NCBI RefSeq assembly: GCF_004342165.1
Contig: NZ_SMAL01000004.1
Span: forward strand, 1-64,000
DNA length: 64,000 bases
From: Natranaerovirga pectinivora
Lineage (GTDB): Bacteria > Bacillota > Clostridia > Lachnospirales > DSM-24629
Direction of reading: 5' to 3'
Program-made: the position numbers and the translations under genes
Shown: one piece after another, positions 8,160 through 16,773 of the stretch
Layout: the number at the start of each line of letters is the position of its first letter
How positions within the stretch are numbered: position 1 is the stretch's first letter
Notes under the pieces: generated by a model
What the model was told of the DNA's origin: nothing
Seen by the model: only the letters and a program-made list of their open reading frames with translations
Database searches by the model: none

Positions 8160-8810
8160 TTAATATTCACCCATGTCCTTAAGCTTGTTCAATGATGCTA
8201 TCCAATCATGTGATTTCCCCTCAAAATTTTCAGGATTAATTGGATAGTGTACATTATATAGGTAACCTTTTTCCCCATATCTTCCTTGAATATTTTCATC
8301 TAAATGCACTTCATCTGCGCAAATATTAATAACTTCTAAACATATTAAAACGTGGGTATCTCCATCTTTTATTTCCCGTTCCCACAGATAACGGCATTCC
8401 AGATTAAGAAAACATTCTTTGATACGTGGTGCATCTACACTTGTTGCTGCTTCAGCAGTAAGCCCCGATAACGTTATTTCATCATTATCAAACCCATTGT
8501 TAGCAATTGTTGCTGTGCATTTATCGTATATATCAGCAGAGGGAAAATTCAACACTGCCTCCCCTTTTTCCTTAAGCGTTTGATACATGTGTCCTGATTT
8601 ATTTACACTAGAAAGAATCGCATAGAAACCACTAGGGTTACCCTTAAAACATGCCCACGACTGTAGGCAAGCATTTGGCATCCCATTAGATTTGTATGAA
8701 GTCACAACAAATAATGGTGATGGAATTGCTGTTACAAAATCCATCCACGAAAAGCCATAAGTTCTCATCTTGCCCATTGATATTGGAATATTAGAATATT
8801 CTATTTTCAT
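8160..8810 (-). CDS. Flavin reductase-like protein (FMN-binding split barrel)
   Basis: This 216-residue protein resembles the flavin reductase-like/DIM6-NTAB family. It has an N-terminal strand pair with PLFVVTSYKSNG and NACLQSWACFKGNPSGFY at about residues 32-65. The family's NFPSADIYDKC segment lies near 98-108, and a C-terminal strand with CLEVINICADEVHLDE near 157-172. Such proteins bind FMN and often reduce flavins or act as flavoprotein oxidoreductases. The electron acceptor is unknown. A GAGGAAGG ribosome binding site fixes the ATG. It is the first gene of the minus-strand array, nearest to where an attI site and integrase would be expected. Confidence 0.7.
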   Translation of the reverse strand: MKIEYSNIPISMGKMRTYGFSWMDFVTAIPSPLFVVTSYKSNGMPNACLQSWACFKGNPSGFYAILSSVNKSGHMYQTLKEKGEAVLNFPSADIYDKCTATIANNGFDNDEITLSGLTAEAATSVDAPRIKECFLNLECRYLWEREIKDGDTHVLICLEVINICADEVHLDENIQGRYGEKGYLYNVHYPINPENFEGKSHDWIASLNKLKDMGEY

Positions 8811-9367
8811 TTCCGTATCACCTTCCTCAAATTTATTAATCTTCGCAATATATCTGAAAATCTTTGCTTCGCTGTGTCCACCTATAACGATTTAAATAAA
8901 GGCTACGAAGCCCTTCTCATATTGATATTACACCTAACTATTGTATCTCTGAATTTTACGTCTGACTATTCATCATTTTGGAGGTATCTGCGACGTTTAT
9001 TTCGCAAATACCACTTATGTATTAACTCAATTTATGCCTCTTGCTTCCCAATAAACACAAACCTTGATTAACCAAGAACTTCAGCCCTTGCAATCAAGCG
9101 TTTAACTTCATTTTCATATTGAGTTATTTATTTGATAATTATACTACATTTCAAAACTTTTGGGTGTATTTATTTGTATAATTCTGTTTTTTCTTCCAAA
9201 TCATTTATAGAACACTTATATATAACGAATTCAATTTATTTAATCCCACAAAAAAAGAAACTGACTTATTTCAGCTTCTTTTCTAACTTTTTACAAGTCT
9301 TGGATATTCATTTTGGCAATCTCATTGCTTTTCTTTACTTTTTCTCTACAAGCAAAATATATAGCCA
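8811..9367. other. Gene-free stretch upstream of the cassette array
   Basis: No convincing gene is visible. A minus-strand GTTAGGT at 8938-8932 matches the GTTRRRY core and could be an array boundary or attI-like remnant, but nothing else supports that. A hairpin with arms at 8983-8993 and 9002-9012 (GGTATCTGCGA with TCGCAAATACC) is present. A sequence around 9051-9108 is a diverged relative of one at 15530-15590. The cadA terminator is at 9250-9280. No integrase gene is here. Confidence 0.5.
9250..9280 (-). terminator. Intrinsic terminator after cadA
   Basis: On the minus strand the stem GAAGCTGA / TCAGTTTC is followed by a T run. It lies about 90 bases after the cadA stop codon. Confidence 0.7.
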
Positions 9368-11503
9368 TTAAAATAAATGTTTCACTTTCATAACTCTCAT
9401 TGCATTTAATACTGCTAGTATAGCTACACCAACATCAGCAAATACTGCCTCCCATAGGTGAGCAACGCCTAAAGCACCAAGAACTAAAAATATTATCTTT
9501 ATTCCCATAGCCAGTATTATGTTTTGCCATACGATCTTTCTTGTTCTTTTAGCAATTTTTATTGCTGTACTAATCTTTGATGGTTCATCAGTCATTATGA
9601 CAATGTCAGCAGCTTCAATGGCCGCATCTGATCCTAGACCACCCATAGCCATACCAATATCTGCTCTAGCTAATACTGGGGCATCGTTTATACCATCTCC
9701 CACAAAAACGATCTTACCCTTAGGTGATTTTTGGCTGTCAAGTTCCTCAAGTATTTCCACCTTTTCTGTTGGGAGTAATTCTGCATAAACCTCATCTATC
9801 CCTAATTGATTCCCCACTTTTTCACCAACGGATTTGGCATCTCCAGTGAGCATTACTATTTTCTTCACACCAAGTGCTTTTAATGCTTTAATCGCATTGG
9901 CTGAGTCCTCTTTGACTTCATCAGAAATCACAATATAGCCAATGTAATCACTATTTACTGATACATATAATATAGTCCCTATTGATTCAATTTTGCTATA
10001 GTTGATATTTTCTTTATCCATTAACTTATGATTTCCAACAAGTATCTCTTTGTCTTCAACGCTTATCTTAATGCCATGCCCAGGTATTTCATCGTATTTT
10101 TCAATCTTATCTTTATCTATTTCTTTTTCATAGGCTTTTAGAATGGAGATAGCAATGGGGTGATTGGAGTAACTTTCAGCATATGCTGCGTATTCAAGCA
10201 ACCCTTCTTTTGTCACATCATTTTTCGGGTGTATCTCCGTCACATTAAAGACACCTTTTGTTAATGTTCCCGTTTTATCAAAGATGACTGTTTCCACACT
10301 ATTCAGTGCTTCTAGATAATTACTTCCCTTAACTAGCACACCACTTTTTGAAGCCCCTCCAATACCACCAAAGAAACTTAATGGAATTGATACAACCAAT
10401 GCACAAGGACAAGAAATTACTAGGAATACCAGTGCTCTATATACCCACTCGGAGAAACCAGCCCCTGGAATGATAAGAGGTGGCACAATGGCAAGGAGGG
10501 CCGCCACACTAACAACAATAGGGGTATAATATCTAGCAAACTTTGTTATGAAATTTTCCGTTGGGGCTTTTCTGCTACTTGCATTTTGAACAAGATCCAA
10601 TATCTTAGATACAGTGGACTCGTCAAATTCTTTTGTAACTTCTATTGTAAGAACGCCATTTTTATTAATACAACCACTTAATACATCATTGCCTGCTTCA
10701 ACTTCTCTTGGTACAGATTCACCTGTTAGAGCCGATGTATCAACCATTGAATACCCTTCAATAACTTTACCATCTAATGGCACTTTTTCTCCTGGCTTTA
10801 CAACGATGATATCTCCAATGCCTACTTCTTCTGGAGAAACTTTTATGAGTCCTTCATTGCTTTTTAAGTTTGCAAAGTCAGGTCTGATATCCATTAGTTC
10901 ACTTATTGAACGTCTTGATCTATTCACTGCTAATTCTTGGAAAAACTCTCCTACTTTATAAAATAGCATTACCGCTACCCCTTCAGGATATTCCCCTATC
11001 AAAAAGGCCCCTATAGTAGCAATACTCATAAGAAAGTTTTCATCAAAAACTTGACCTCGGAGTATATTTTTCGTGGCTCTTAGAACAATCTCTCCACCTA
11101 CGATGACATAACTTACTAAAAATACAGATAGCCTTATCCAATCTGATATATTTAAAAGCAATCCTAAGGCAAATAGTGCCCCACCTACACCGAGTCTAAT
11201 AAACTCCTGCTTATTATGTTTAGATTCTTTATTATTTTTATCATTTGCCTTTTCTTTAATGACTTCTTCTGCACTCACTAATTTTACATGTGATTCAATT
11301 TTCTTTATAATGATTGAAGCTTCTTTTATAATTCTATTAAAGTCATTCTCGCTATTTGCCTCAATGACTAACTTTGTAGAAAGAAAATCAACATTGGCAT
11401 TATTTACGCCTGATAAGTTCTTAATTTGACTCTCCATTTTAGCTGCACAGTTTGCACATCCTAATCCCTCTAATAAAAACTCTTTTCTAAGTCCATTACT
11501 CAT
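9368..11503 (-). CDS. cadA: Cd/Zn/Pb-translocating P-type ATPase
   Basis: This is a P1B-type ATPase of about 711 residues. It has one N-terminal heavy-metal-associated domain with GCANCAAKM (Cys16 and Cys19), several TM helices and the CPC membrane metal site (SCPCALV). The phosphorylation site is DKTGTLTKG, followed by the GDGINDAP hinge. The CPC motif and the pairing with a CadC-type repressor indicate export of Cd, Zn or Pb rather than Cu (no MBD pairs). It acts in the cytoplasmic membrane. The ATG at 11503 has GGGGG seven bases upstream, preferable to a TTG six bases earlier. It is co-transcribed with cadC, 17 bases upstream. Confidence 0.92.
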   Translation of the reverse strand: MSNGLRKEFLLEGLGCANCAAKMESQIKNLSGVNNANVDFLSTKLVIEANSENDFNRIIKEASIIIKKIESHVKLVSAEEVIKEKANDKNNKESKHNKQEFIRLGVGGALFALGLLLNISDWIRLSVFLVSYVIVGGEIVLRATKNILRGQVFDENFLMSIATIGAFLIGEYPEGVAVMLFYKVGEFFQELAVNRSRRSISELMDIRPDFANLKSNEGLIKVSPEEVGIGDIIVVKPGEKVPLDGKVIEGYSMVDTSALTGESVPREVEAGNDVLSGCINKNGVLTIEVTKEFDESTVSKILDLVQNASSRKAPTENFITKFARYYTPIVVSVAALLAIVPPLIIPGAGFSEWVYRALVFLVISCPCALVVSIPLSFFGGIGGASKSGVLVKGSNYLEALNSVETVIFDKTGTLTKGVFNVTEIHPKNDVTKEGLLEYAAYAESYSNHPIAISILKAYEKEIDKDKIEKYDEIPGHGIKISVEDKEILVGNHKLMDKENINYSKIESIGTILYVSVNSDYIGYIVISDEVKEDSANAIKALKALGVKKIVMLTGDAKSVGEKVGNQLGIDEVYAELLPTEKVEILEELDSQKSPKGKIVFVGDGINDAPVLARADIGMAMGGLGSDAAIEAADIVIMTDEPSKISTAIKIAKRTRKIVWQNIILAMGIKIIFLVLGALGVAHLWEAVFADVGVAILAVLNAMRVMKVKHLF

Positions 11504-11526
11504 AGTCAATCCCCCTTTATGTCAAA

Positions 11527-11910
11527 CTATTTACCCGTGTGGTTTTGTTCACTTATATGATCTAGTCCTTGGTCAAAAATTTGTTTTACATGGTCATCAT
11601 CTAGAGAATAATAGACCACCTTGCCCTCTTTACGGTATTTAACAAGTCTTGCTTGTTTTAAAACACGTAATTGATGAGAGATGGCGGACTGAGTCATATT
11701 AAGTAATACTGCAATATCGCAAACACACATCTCCGAGGAAAATAAAGCATAAATGATTTTTATTCTTGTTGTATCTCCAAAAACTTTAAAGACGTCTGCC
11801 AAATCATATAAACTTTCCTCTGGAGGCATACTCTCTCTTACTGATGTTATAATATCTTCATGTATAACTGTACAATCACATCTTTCAAAATCTATCTTAT
11901 TGTCTTTCAC
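11527..11910 (-). CDS. cadC: ArsR/SmtB-family metal-sensing repressor (CadC type)
   Basis: This 127-residue winged-helix repressor has the ArsR core (VFGDTTRIKIIYALF) and the recognition helix around MTQSAISHQLRVL. Metal ligands of the CadC alpha-3N type are visible: Cys residues near the N-terminus (ERCDCTV, residues 9-13) and EMCVCDIA in the middle. With metal bound it should release its operator and allow cadA expression. The start is GTG, behind AAGGTGGGAT. Its promoter is flanked by two matching palindromes, consistent with autoregulation. Confidence 0.9.
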   Translation of the reverse strand: MKDNKIDFERCDCTVIHEDIITSVRESMPPEESLYDLADVFKVFGDTTRIKIIYALFSSEMCVCDIAVLLNMTQSAISHQLRVLKQARLVKYRKEGKVVYYSLDDDHVKQIFDQGLDHISEQNHTGK

Positions 11911-11934
11911 TTTTTATCCCACCTTTTCAAACAA

Positions 11935-12023
11935 ATATATGAACAACTATTCATATGTTATAGTGTTATAATATTCCTTTTTATATTTATTGTCAATAGT
12001 TATATGAATGATTGTTCATATAT
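11935..12023 (-). promoter_or_regulatory. cadC-cadA promoter with two ArsR-type operators
   Basis: The minus-strand promoter has TTGACA at 11996-11991 and TATTAT at 11973-11968, spaced by 17 bases. Imperfect palindromes built from ATGAACA...TATTCATAT lie at 11935-11959, over the start region, and at 12001-12022, just upstream of -35. They resemble ArsR/SmtB 12-2-12 operators. Having two sites suggests cooperative or looped repression. Confidence 0.75.
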
Positions 12024-12113
12024 TATTATATGCATTGCACTATTAAATGTTAATACAACCTTTTTACAAATTGCTAATTTATTTTTTATAATAAGAATTT
12101 AGGGCTTTATAGC

Positions 12114-12146
12114 ATTAAAAAAAGAAACTGATTTTCACCAGTTCCC
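12114..12146 (-). terminator. Intrinsic terminator after nagA
   Basis: The minus-strand stem GGAACTG / CAGTTTC is followed by TTTTTTT, about 30 bases past the nagA stop. Confidence 0.75.
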
Positions 12147-12172
12147 CATCAAAAAGCATCTTCTATTAATAT

Positions 12173-13363
12173 CTAAAAATCTGAAGCCGTATAATTCACC
12201 TTACCTCTTACCATAACCATTTTAATATTAATATCTTCATCAAATACCACTAAATCTGCATCTTTGCTTTCACAAATGGACCCTTTTTTACGATCAATCT
12301 TAAGAAGTTTTGCTGGTGTTAATGACATCATCTTAACCACTTCATATAAAGGTGCTTCCGTTAACTCATGGAAGGTTCTTATTAATCTATCAGCAGTTGC
12401 CACACTTCCGGCAAAAGCACTGCGATCCATTAATTTGGCCACATTATCTTCCACAAAAATCTTTGTTCCATTTTCTTTACTGCCTAAATAGTATTCACCT
12501 TCTGGCATTCCAGCAGCTCTCATAGAGTCTGTAACCAAACAAATTCTATCGGGTCCTTTTACTTTATAAATCAATTGAAGCAATTCTTTTGGCAAGTGTT
12601 TCCCATCAGCTATCACTTCAACAAATAAATCATCTAACAAGTATCCTGCTTCAACTGCTCCTGCTACCCGATAAGCATCAATCCTTCTCACAGAGGACAT
12701 TGCCGAATAAAAATGGGTCATAGCAGACAAACCATTTTCATAAGCTCTAAAGACTTCTTCACAAGTAGCATCTGAATGCGCCAATGAACTTATGATGCCA
12801 TGTTCCCTTAGAACATTTAAGAATTCCATAGAGCCTTCTAGTTCAACTGCAAAGGACCAACGTATTATTTTGTCTGTCAGTTTTAATACATCCATATATT
12901 CTTTTGGATCTGGATTTCTTAAGTATCTATGATCTTGTGCCCCTTTTTGGCTATAGGCAAAATAAGGTCCTTCTATATGTAATCCTAATATATTTGGCAA
13001 CCCTTCTTTCTGTAAATAAACAGAATTAAATAGTTCCACAAAATTAAAAAGGGATTCTTTTGTACCTGCAAGAGAAGTTGGGACAATAGAGGTTGTGCCA
13101 TGGATCATATGGGTCTTACAGGCTTGATGAATGCTTTCAATATTCCCATCCATAAAATCTGCATTACCTGCACCATGGGTATGAATGTCAATAAACCCTG
13201 GTGATAGGTATTGCCCTTTTACATCAATGATTTCATCTGCCCCATCAATAATGGTTCCATTTAATACAACTTTTTTAATTTTTTTATTACAGACTAATAC
13301 TTCGCCTTGGGTAATCCCTGTAGGTGTAATAAGTCTAGCATTCTTAAATACTATTTTATTCAT
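12173..13363 (-). CDS. nagA: N-acetylglucosamine-6-phosphate deacetylase
   Basis: This 396-residue amidohydrolase has the metal-site motif HTHGAG (His61 and His63), the HIEGPY motif with its metal-binding Glu, AHSDA, and VTDSMRAAG containing the catalytic Asp. The length is typical for NagA. It removes acetate from GlcNAc-6-phosphate in amino-sugar breakdown and cell-wall recycling, in the cytoplasm. GGGGG lies upstream of the ATG. nagB is not adjacent in this window. The usual HxFNAM motif appears as HFYSAM. Confidence 0.9.
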   Translation of the reverse strand: MNKIVFKNARLITPTGITQGEVLVCNKKIKKVVLNGTIIDGADEIIDVKGQYLSPGFIDIHTHGAGNADFMDGNIESIHQACKTHMIHGTTSIVPTSLAGTKESLFNFVELFNSVYLQKEGLPNILGLHIEGPYFAYSQKGAQDHRYLRNPDPKEYMDVLKLTDKIIRWSFAVELEGSMEFLNVLREHGIISSLAHSDATCEEVFRAYENGLSAMTHFYSAMSSVRRIDAYRVAGAVEAGYLLDDLFVEVIADGKHLPKELLQLIYKVKGPDRICLVTDSMRAAGMPEGEYYLGSKENGTKIFVEDNVAKLMDRSAFAGSVATADRLIRTFHELTEAPLYEVVKMMSLTPAKLLKIDRKKGSICESKDADLVVFDEDINIKMVMVRGKVNYTASDF

Positions 13364-13414
13364 AATGTAACAACCCCCTTATTATATGTCTATGAATTAA
13401 TTAATACAGGCATT

Positions 13415-15490
13415 CTAAACATCGTATTTTTTTCTTATAATTTCTAACACTATCTCAGTATCAACAGGTTTGCTAAAATAGTACCCTTGTATATAATCAC
13501 AGTTCAATTTTTGTAATAATTTTACTTGCTCTAAAGTCTCTACCCCTTCTGCTACCACCTCTAAATCATAAGCTTTTGCTAATAATATTAATTGCTTCAT
13601 AATTTTTTGACTTGATACATTTAAATATTGTTGAATAAACGATCTATCCAATTTCATTTTTGCTACTGGAAATTTACTTAAATAATTTAAAGAAGAATAC
13701 CCAGTACCAAAATCATCTAAACTAATTTTTATGCCTAACGCTTTTAAGCTATTTAAAAACTTAGTAGCCCCTTCGCTATCAATTAATATGTTTTCTGTAA
13801 TTTCTACTTCTATATATTTTGTTTCAATAGTGTATTCTTTTAGTAGTTCTTCTATATAGTTTATTAATCCTTCATCATTTAATTGCTTAACAGAAAAATT
13901 AATGGCAATAGGCGTTATTTCTAATCCCTGGTCTTTCCATTGAGATAACTGATGAAAGACTTCTTTTATGACCATTCTTCCAATAGGAATAATTAATCCT
14001 TTTTCCTCTGCTATAGGTATAAATTCATCTGGAAAAATATTATGATTTTTAAATCTTAATAAGGCTTCAAATCCCACCGTTTCACCTGTAAAAACATCTA
14101 CTTGCGGCTGATATAATATTTTAAATTCATTATTCGTGATAGAACTTCTTAAAATACTGTGTATATAATTCTTTCTTTCAGCAGATTCCAATAAAGACTC
14201 TGTAAAATATGCCCATTGGTTTTTACCGTTGGTTTTTGCTTCATACATAGCCAAGTCAGCTTTACTAATAAGGCCATCTAATTCTTTGTCATGTTCTGGA
14301 TACAGACTTATTCCCATGCTTGCTTCAACAATAACTTCTTCACCTTGTACATAAAAGGGTCTTTTGAATAAATTTTCTAATTCTAATATGGTTTCTTTAA
14401 TACGCTCTTCACTTTGGTGATAAATAAACACTAAGAACTCATCTCCGCCAAACCTTGAAATATATACCCCTTCCCCTTTTAATCCAATTAAACGCTGAGC
14501 TATTGCCACTAATAACCTGTCACCGTTCAAATGCCCCTTGGTATCATTGTACTCTTTAAAACTATCAAGATCTAATAAGGCAATTGCTCCTATTTTATTG
14601 TTTAGTATTACCTCATGGAATTTTCTTGCGAAACTAATTCTGTTAGGTATTTTTGTTAAGTAATCTTTATATGCAAGGTCTTTTATTTCTTCATTTAAAT
14701 TAAAATTCTTATGTAGTGATTCATTTAACTTGTCAAAGAGTTCATTTATGGTATTGTATAAGCCTTCAAAATTTTTATTTTTAGATATCTCTAATGGCTT
14801 AAAATAATAGTCATCTGTATTTATGTTTCTAATATGTTTGTTCAAAGTTAGTATTGGTTGAATTACATTTATTCTCTGTGTGATAAAGAAAATAATAGAA
14901 ATAACTACTGCCATTATGAATGAACCAAATGTTAATATAGCAACATTTTTTTTTGTTTCATCCATAGAAATACCAACACCAACAATACCAATTATATCCT
15001 CACCATATCTTAATGGTACCGCTGCTTCTAACACATAATCATCAATAATTGGATAATACCATGTTGATACACTTCCTACTCCATTTAGTGCCTTTTCATA
15101 TTCCAAGTCTCCAGAATAATCTATTCCAATGTCTTCCACATCTGAGTCTGCAATACATATTAAGTTCTCATCTACAATAAGCGCATATAGGATCGTATCA
15201 TTTTCCTCTTTAGTTCTTTCAACAATATTTTGTAAGTTATGAATATCTCTTTGTAAATTAATGCCAAGTGATTCGTCTTTATTTATCCCTTGATGATTTA
15301 ATTCTAGCTCTATTTTACTGGATAAAAGCTTTGTAAATTCTATAACATTTTCTTCTTTCTGATTAAATAATATCCTCTGACTCAAATTATGAGTAAAAAT
15401 TGCAATGGTAAAAATAGCCATCAATGTAAATACAATGGGTAAATAAATCAATTTGAAATTATTGGTTATCACTTTTTGTGTATCTTTCAC
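13415..15490 (-). CDS. Membrane GGDEF-EAL cyclic-di-GMP protein
   Basis: This 691-residue sensor has TM1 at about 12-33 and an extracellular region of about 150 residues resembling a Cache domain (DENLICIADSD, GVGISMDE). TM2 is at about 183-204 and a HAMP-like linker follows. The GGDEF domain carries an intact RFGGDEF (348-352) and the EAL domain an intact EAL near 475, with later motifs DDFGTGYSSL and GYYFSKP. Both the cyclase and phosphodiesterase active sites look complete, so net activity cannot be predicted. The start is GTG, behind GAGGTG. It is a single-gene unit. Confidence 0.88.
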   Translation of the reverse strand: MKDTQKVITNNFKLIYLPIVFTLMAIFTIAIFTHNLSQRILFNQKEENVIEFTKLLSSKIELELNHQGINKDESLGINLQRDIHNLQNIVERTKEENDTILYALIVDENLICIADSDVEDIGIDYSGDLEYEKALNGVGSVSTWYYPIIDDYVLEAAVPLRYGEDIIGIVGVGISMDETKKNVAILTFGSFIMAVVISIIFFITQRINVIQPILTLNKHIRNINTDDYYFKPLEISKNKNFEGLYNTINELFDKLNESLHKNFNLNEEIKDLAYKDYLTKIPNRISFARKFHEVILNNKIGAIALLDLDSFKEYNDTKGHLNGDRLLVAIAQRLIGLKGEGVYISRFGGDEFLVFIYHQSEERIKETILELENLFKRPFYVQGEEVIVEASMGISLYPEHDKELDGLISKADLAMYEAKTNGKNQWAYFTESLLESAERKNYIHSILRSSITNNEFKILYQPQVDVFTGETVGFEALLRFKNHNIFPDEFIPIAEEKGLIIPIGRMVIKEVFHQLSQWKDQGLEITPIAINFSVKQLNDEGLINYIEELLKEYTIETKYIEVEITENILIDSEGATKFLNSLKALGIKISLDDFGTGYSSLNYLSKFPVAKMKLDRSFIQQYLNVSSQKIMKQLILLAKAYDLEVVAEGVETLEQVKLLQKLNCDYIQGYYFSKPVDTEIVLEIIRKKYDV

Positions 15491-15831
15491 TCATAACACC
15501 TCTTTTGTAGTAACTTAACTTGTTCGTCTTCCTTCCCAAGAAATACAAGCTTTATTGAAAACAAAAATTTAAGCCCTTGTAAAAAAGCATTAAAAAATTT
15601 TTTTCAAATTAAATACATATAGTTATATATTATAAAGGAATTTTTATAAAATGTCTTGGATAATTTATTTTCATCTATATCTTTTCAATATACTTTTACA
15701 GTGGTATAATATGTCTGTTAATAGACAAAGTATTTTTATAATCAAAGTATTTTTTTATTTTTTGTCTAAATACATATTATAAATTTCATTTCAGGTCAAC
15801 TGTTATGAATCAATGGGAAAGAGGGTTTTTT
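15491..15831. other. Intergenic region between divergent genes, with an export-operon promoter
   Basis: An extended -10 (TGGTATAAT, ending at 15720) faces the plus-strand ABC operon and leaves a leader of about 110 bases. In the leader, AGACAAA and TTTTGTCT could pair. Towards the GGDEF gene, 15530-15590 resembles 9051-9108. No gene is seen. Confidence 0.5.
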
Positions 15832-16773
15832 ATGTCTTTAAGCGTTAGGAATTTAACAAAGAAGTATGGAGATAAAGTAGTTGTTGATAATTTAAACTTT
15901 GAAATTAATGAACCAGGGGTTTATGCCCTACTAGGTACAAACGGCGCTGGAAAAACAACTGCATTACGTATTATTTTAGGTATGAGATCTAGTAATAATG
16001 GTGAGGTATTATGGAAAGGGAAACCATTAGTTGCTGTAAGTACAAATATTGGCTATCTTGCAGAAGAACGTGGATTATACCCAAAATATGCTCTACTTGA
16101 TCAATTATTGTATTTTGCTAAGCTTAGAAATGTTCCTAAGAAAACAGCTTTAGAGCGTATTGAATATTGGTCAGAGCGATTAGCCGTTACTGAATATGTA
16201 TTTCCTCCAAAAACAAAAAAAAGAAAATCTTCAAAATCTAACAATGCTGAACAATTGTCTAAAGGGAACCAACAAAAAATTCAATTAATGGCTGCTTTGA
16301 TTTCTGATCCAGAGTTAATAGTTCTTGATGAACCTTTAAGTGGGTTAGATCCTGTTAATACAGATTTATTTAAATCCATCATACGAGAAGAAATTGCTAA
16401 AAACAAATATTTAATTATGTCCAGTCATCAAATGCCAACCATTGAAGAATTTTGTTCTGATATAACAATATTAAACCGTGGAAAGGCTGTATTACAAGGG
16501 AATTTAAATGAAATTAAGAAAAGCTATGGTAGAGTTAATCTTTTTGTTAAAAGCGATGTAGATATTTCATCATATATATCATCTTTTAACCTTACTATTG
16601 CTAATAAAACACCAAGTGAATTTCACTTAAAAGTTGAAAATGAAGAACAAGCTATGACATTTTTGTCTAAGTTGATTCAAGACAATATTCCAGTTGTAAA
16701 ATTTGAATTACGTGAACCGTCATTACACGAAATATTCATTGAAAAGGTGGGGGTCGTTCATGAAGAAGAGTAA
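15832..16773 (+). CDS. ABC exporter ATP-binding protein (NatA-like)
   Basis: This 313-residue ATPase has Walker A GTNGAGKTT, Walker B LIVLDEPLSG and H-loop MSSHQM. The signature LSKGNQQK is of the type seen in ABC-2/NatA exporters. A C-terminal accessory region of about 90 residues follows, as in that subfamily. The start at 15832 is chosen because AGAGGG precedes it; an ATG 27 bases earlier lacks a site. It should energise the two membrane proteins encoded next. The substrate is unknown; sodium or an antibiotic/peptide would be typical. Confidence 0.88.
   Translation: MSLSVRNLTKKYGDKVVVDNLNFEINEPGVYALLGTNGAGKTTALRIILGMRSSNNGEVLWKGKPLVAVSTNIGYLAEERGLYPKYALLDQLLYFAKLRNVPKKTALERIEYWSERLAVTEYVFPPKTKKRKSSKSNNAEQLSKGNQQKIQLMAALISDPELIVLDEPLSGLDPVNTDLFKSIIREEIAKNKYLIMSSHQMPTIEEFCSDITILNRGKAVLQGNLNEIKKSYGRVNLFVKSDVDISSYISSFNLTIANKTPSEFHLKVENEEQAMTFLSKLIQDNIPVVKFELREPSLHEIFIEKVGVVHEEE

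Noticed and set aside
8874-9071. Small plus-strand gene in the gap before cadA
   Set aside because: No ribosome binding site, no recognisable protein features, and it crosses a hairpin and repeat region.
15491-15831. Cyclic-di-GMP riboswitch upstream of the GGDEF-EAL gene
   Set aside because: None of the class I or II landmarks was found on either strand.
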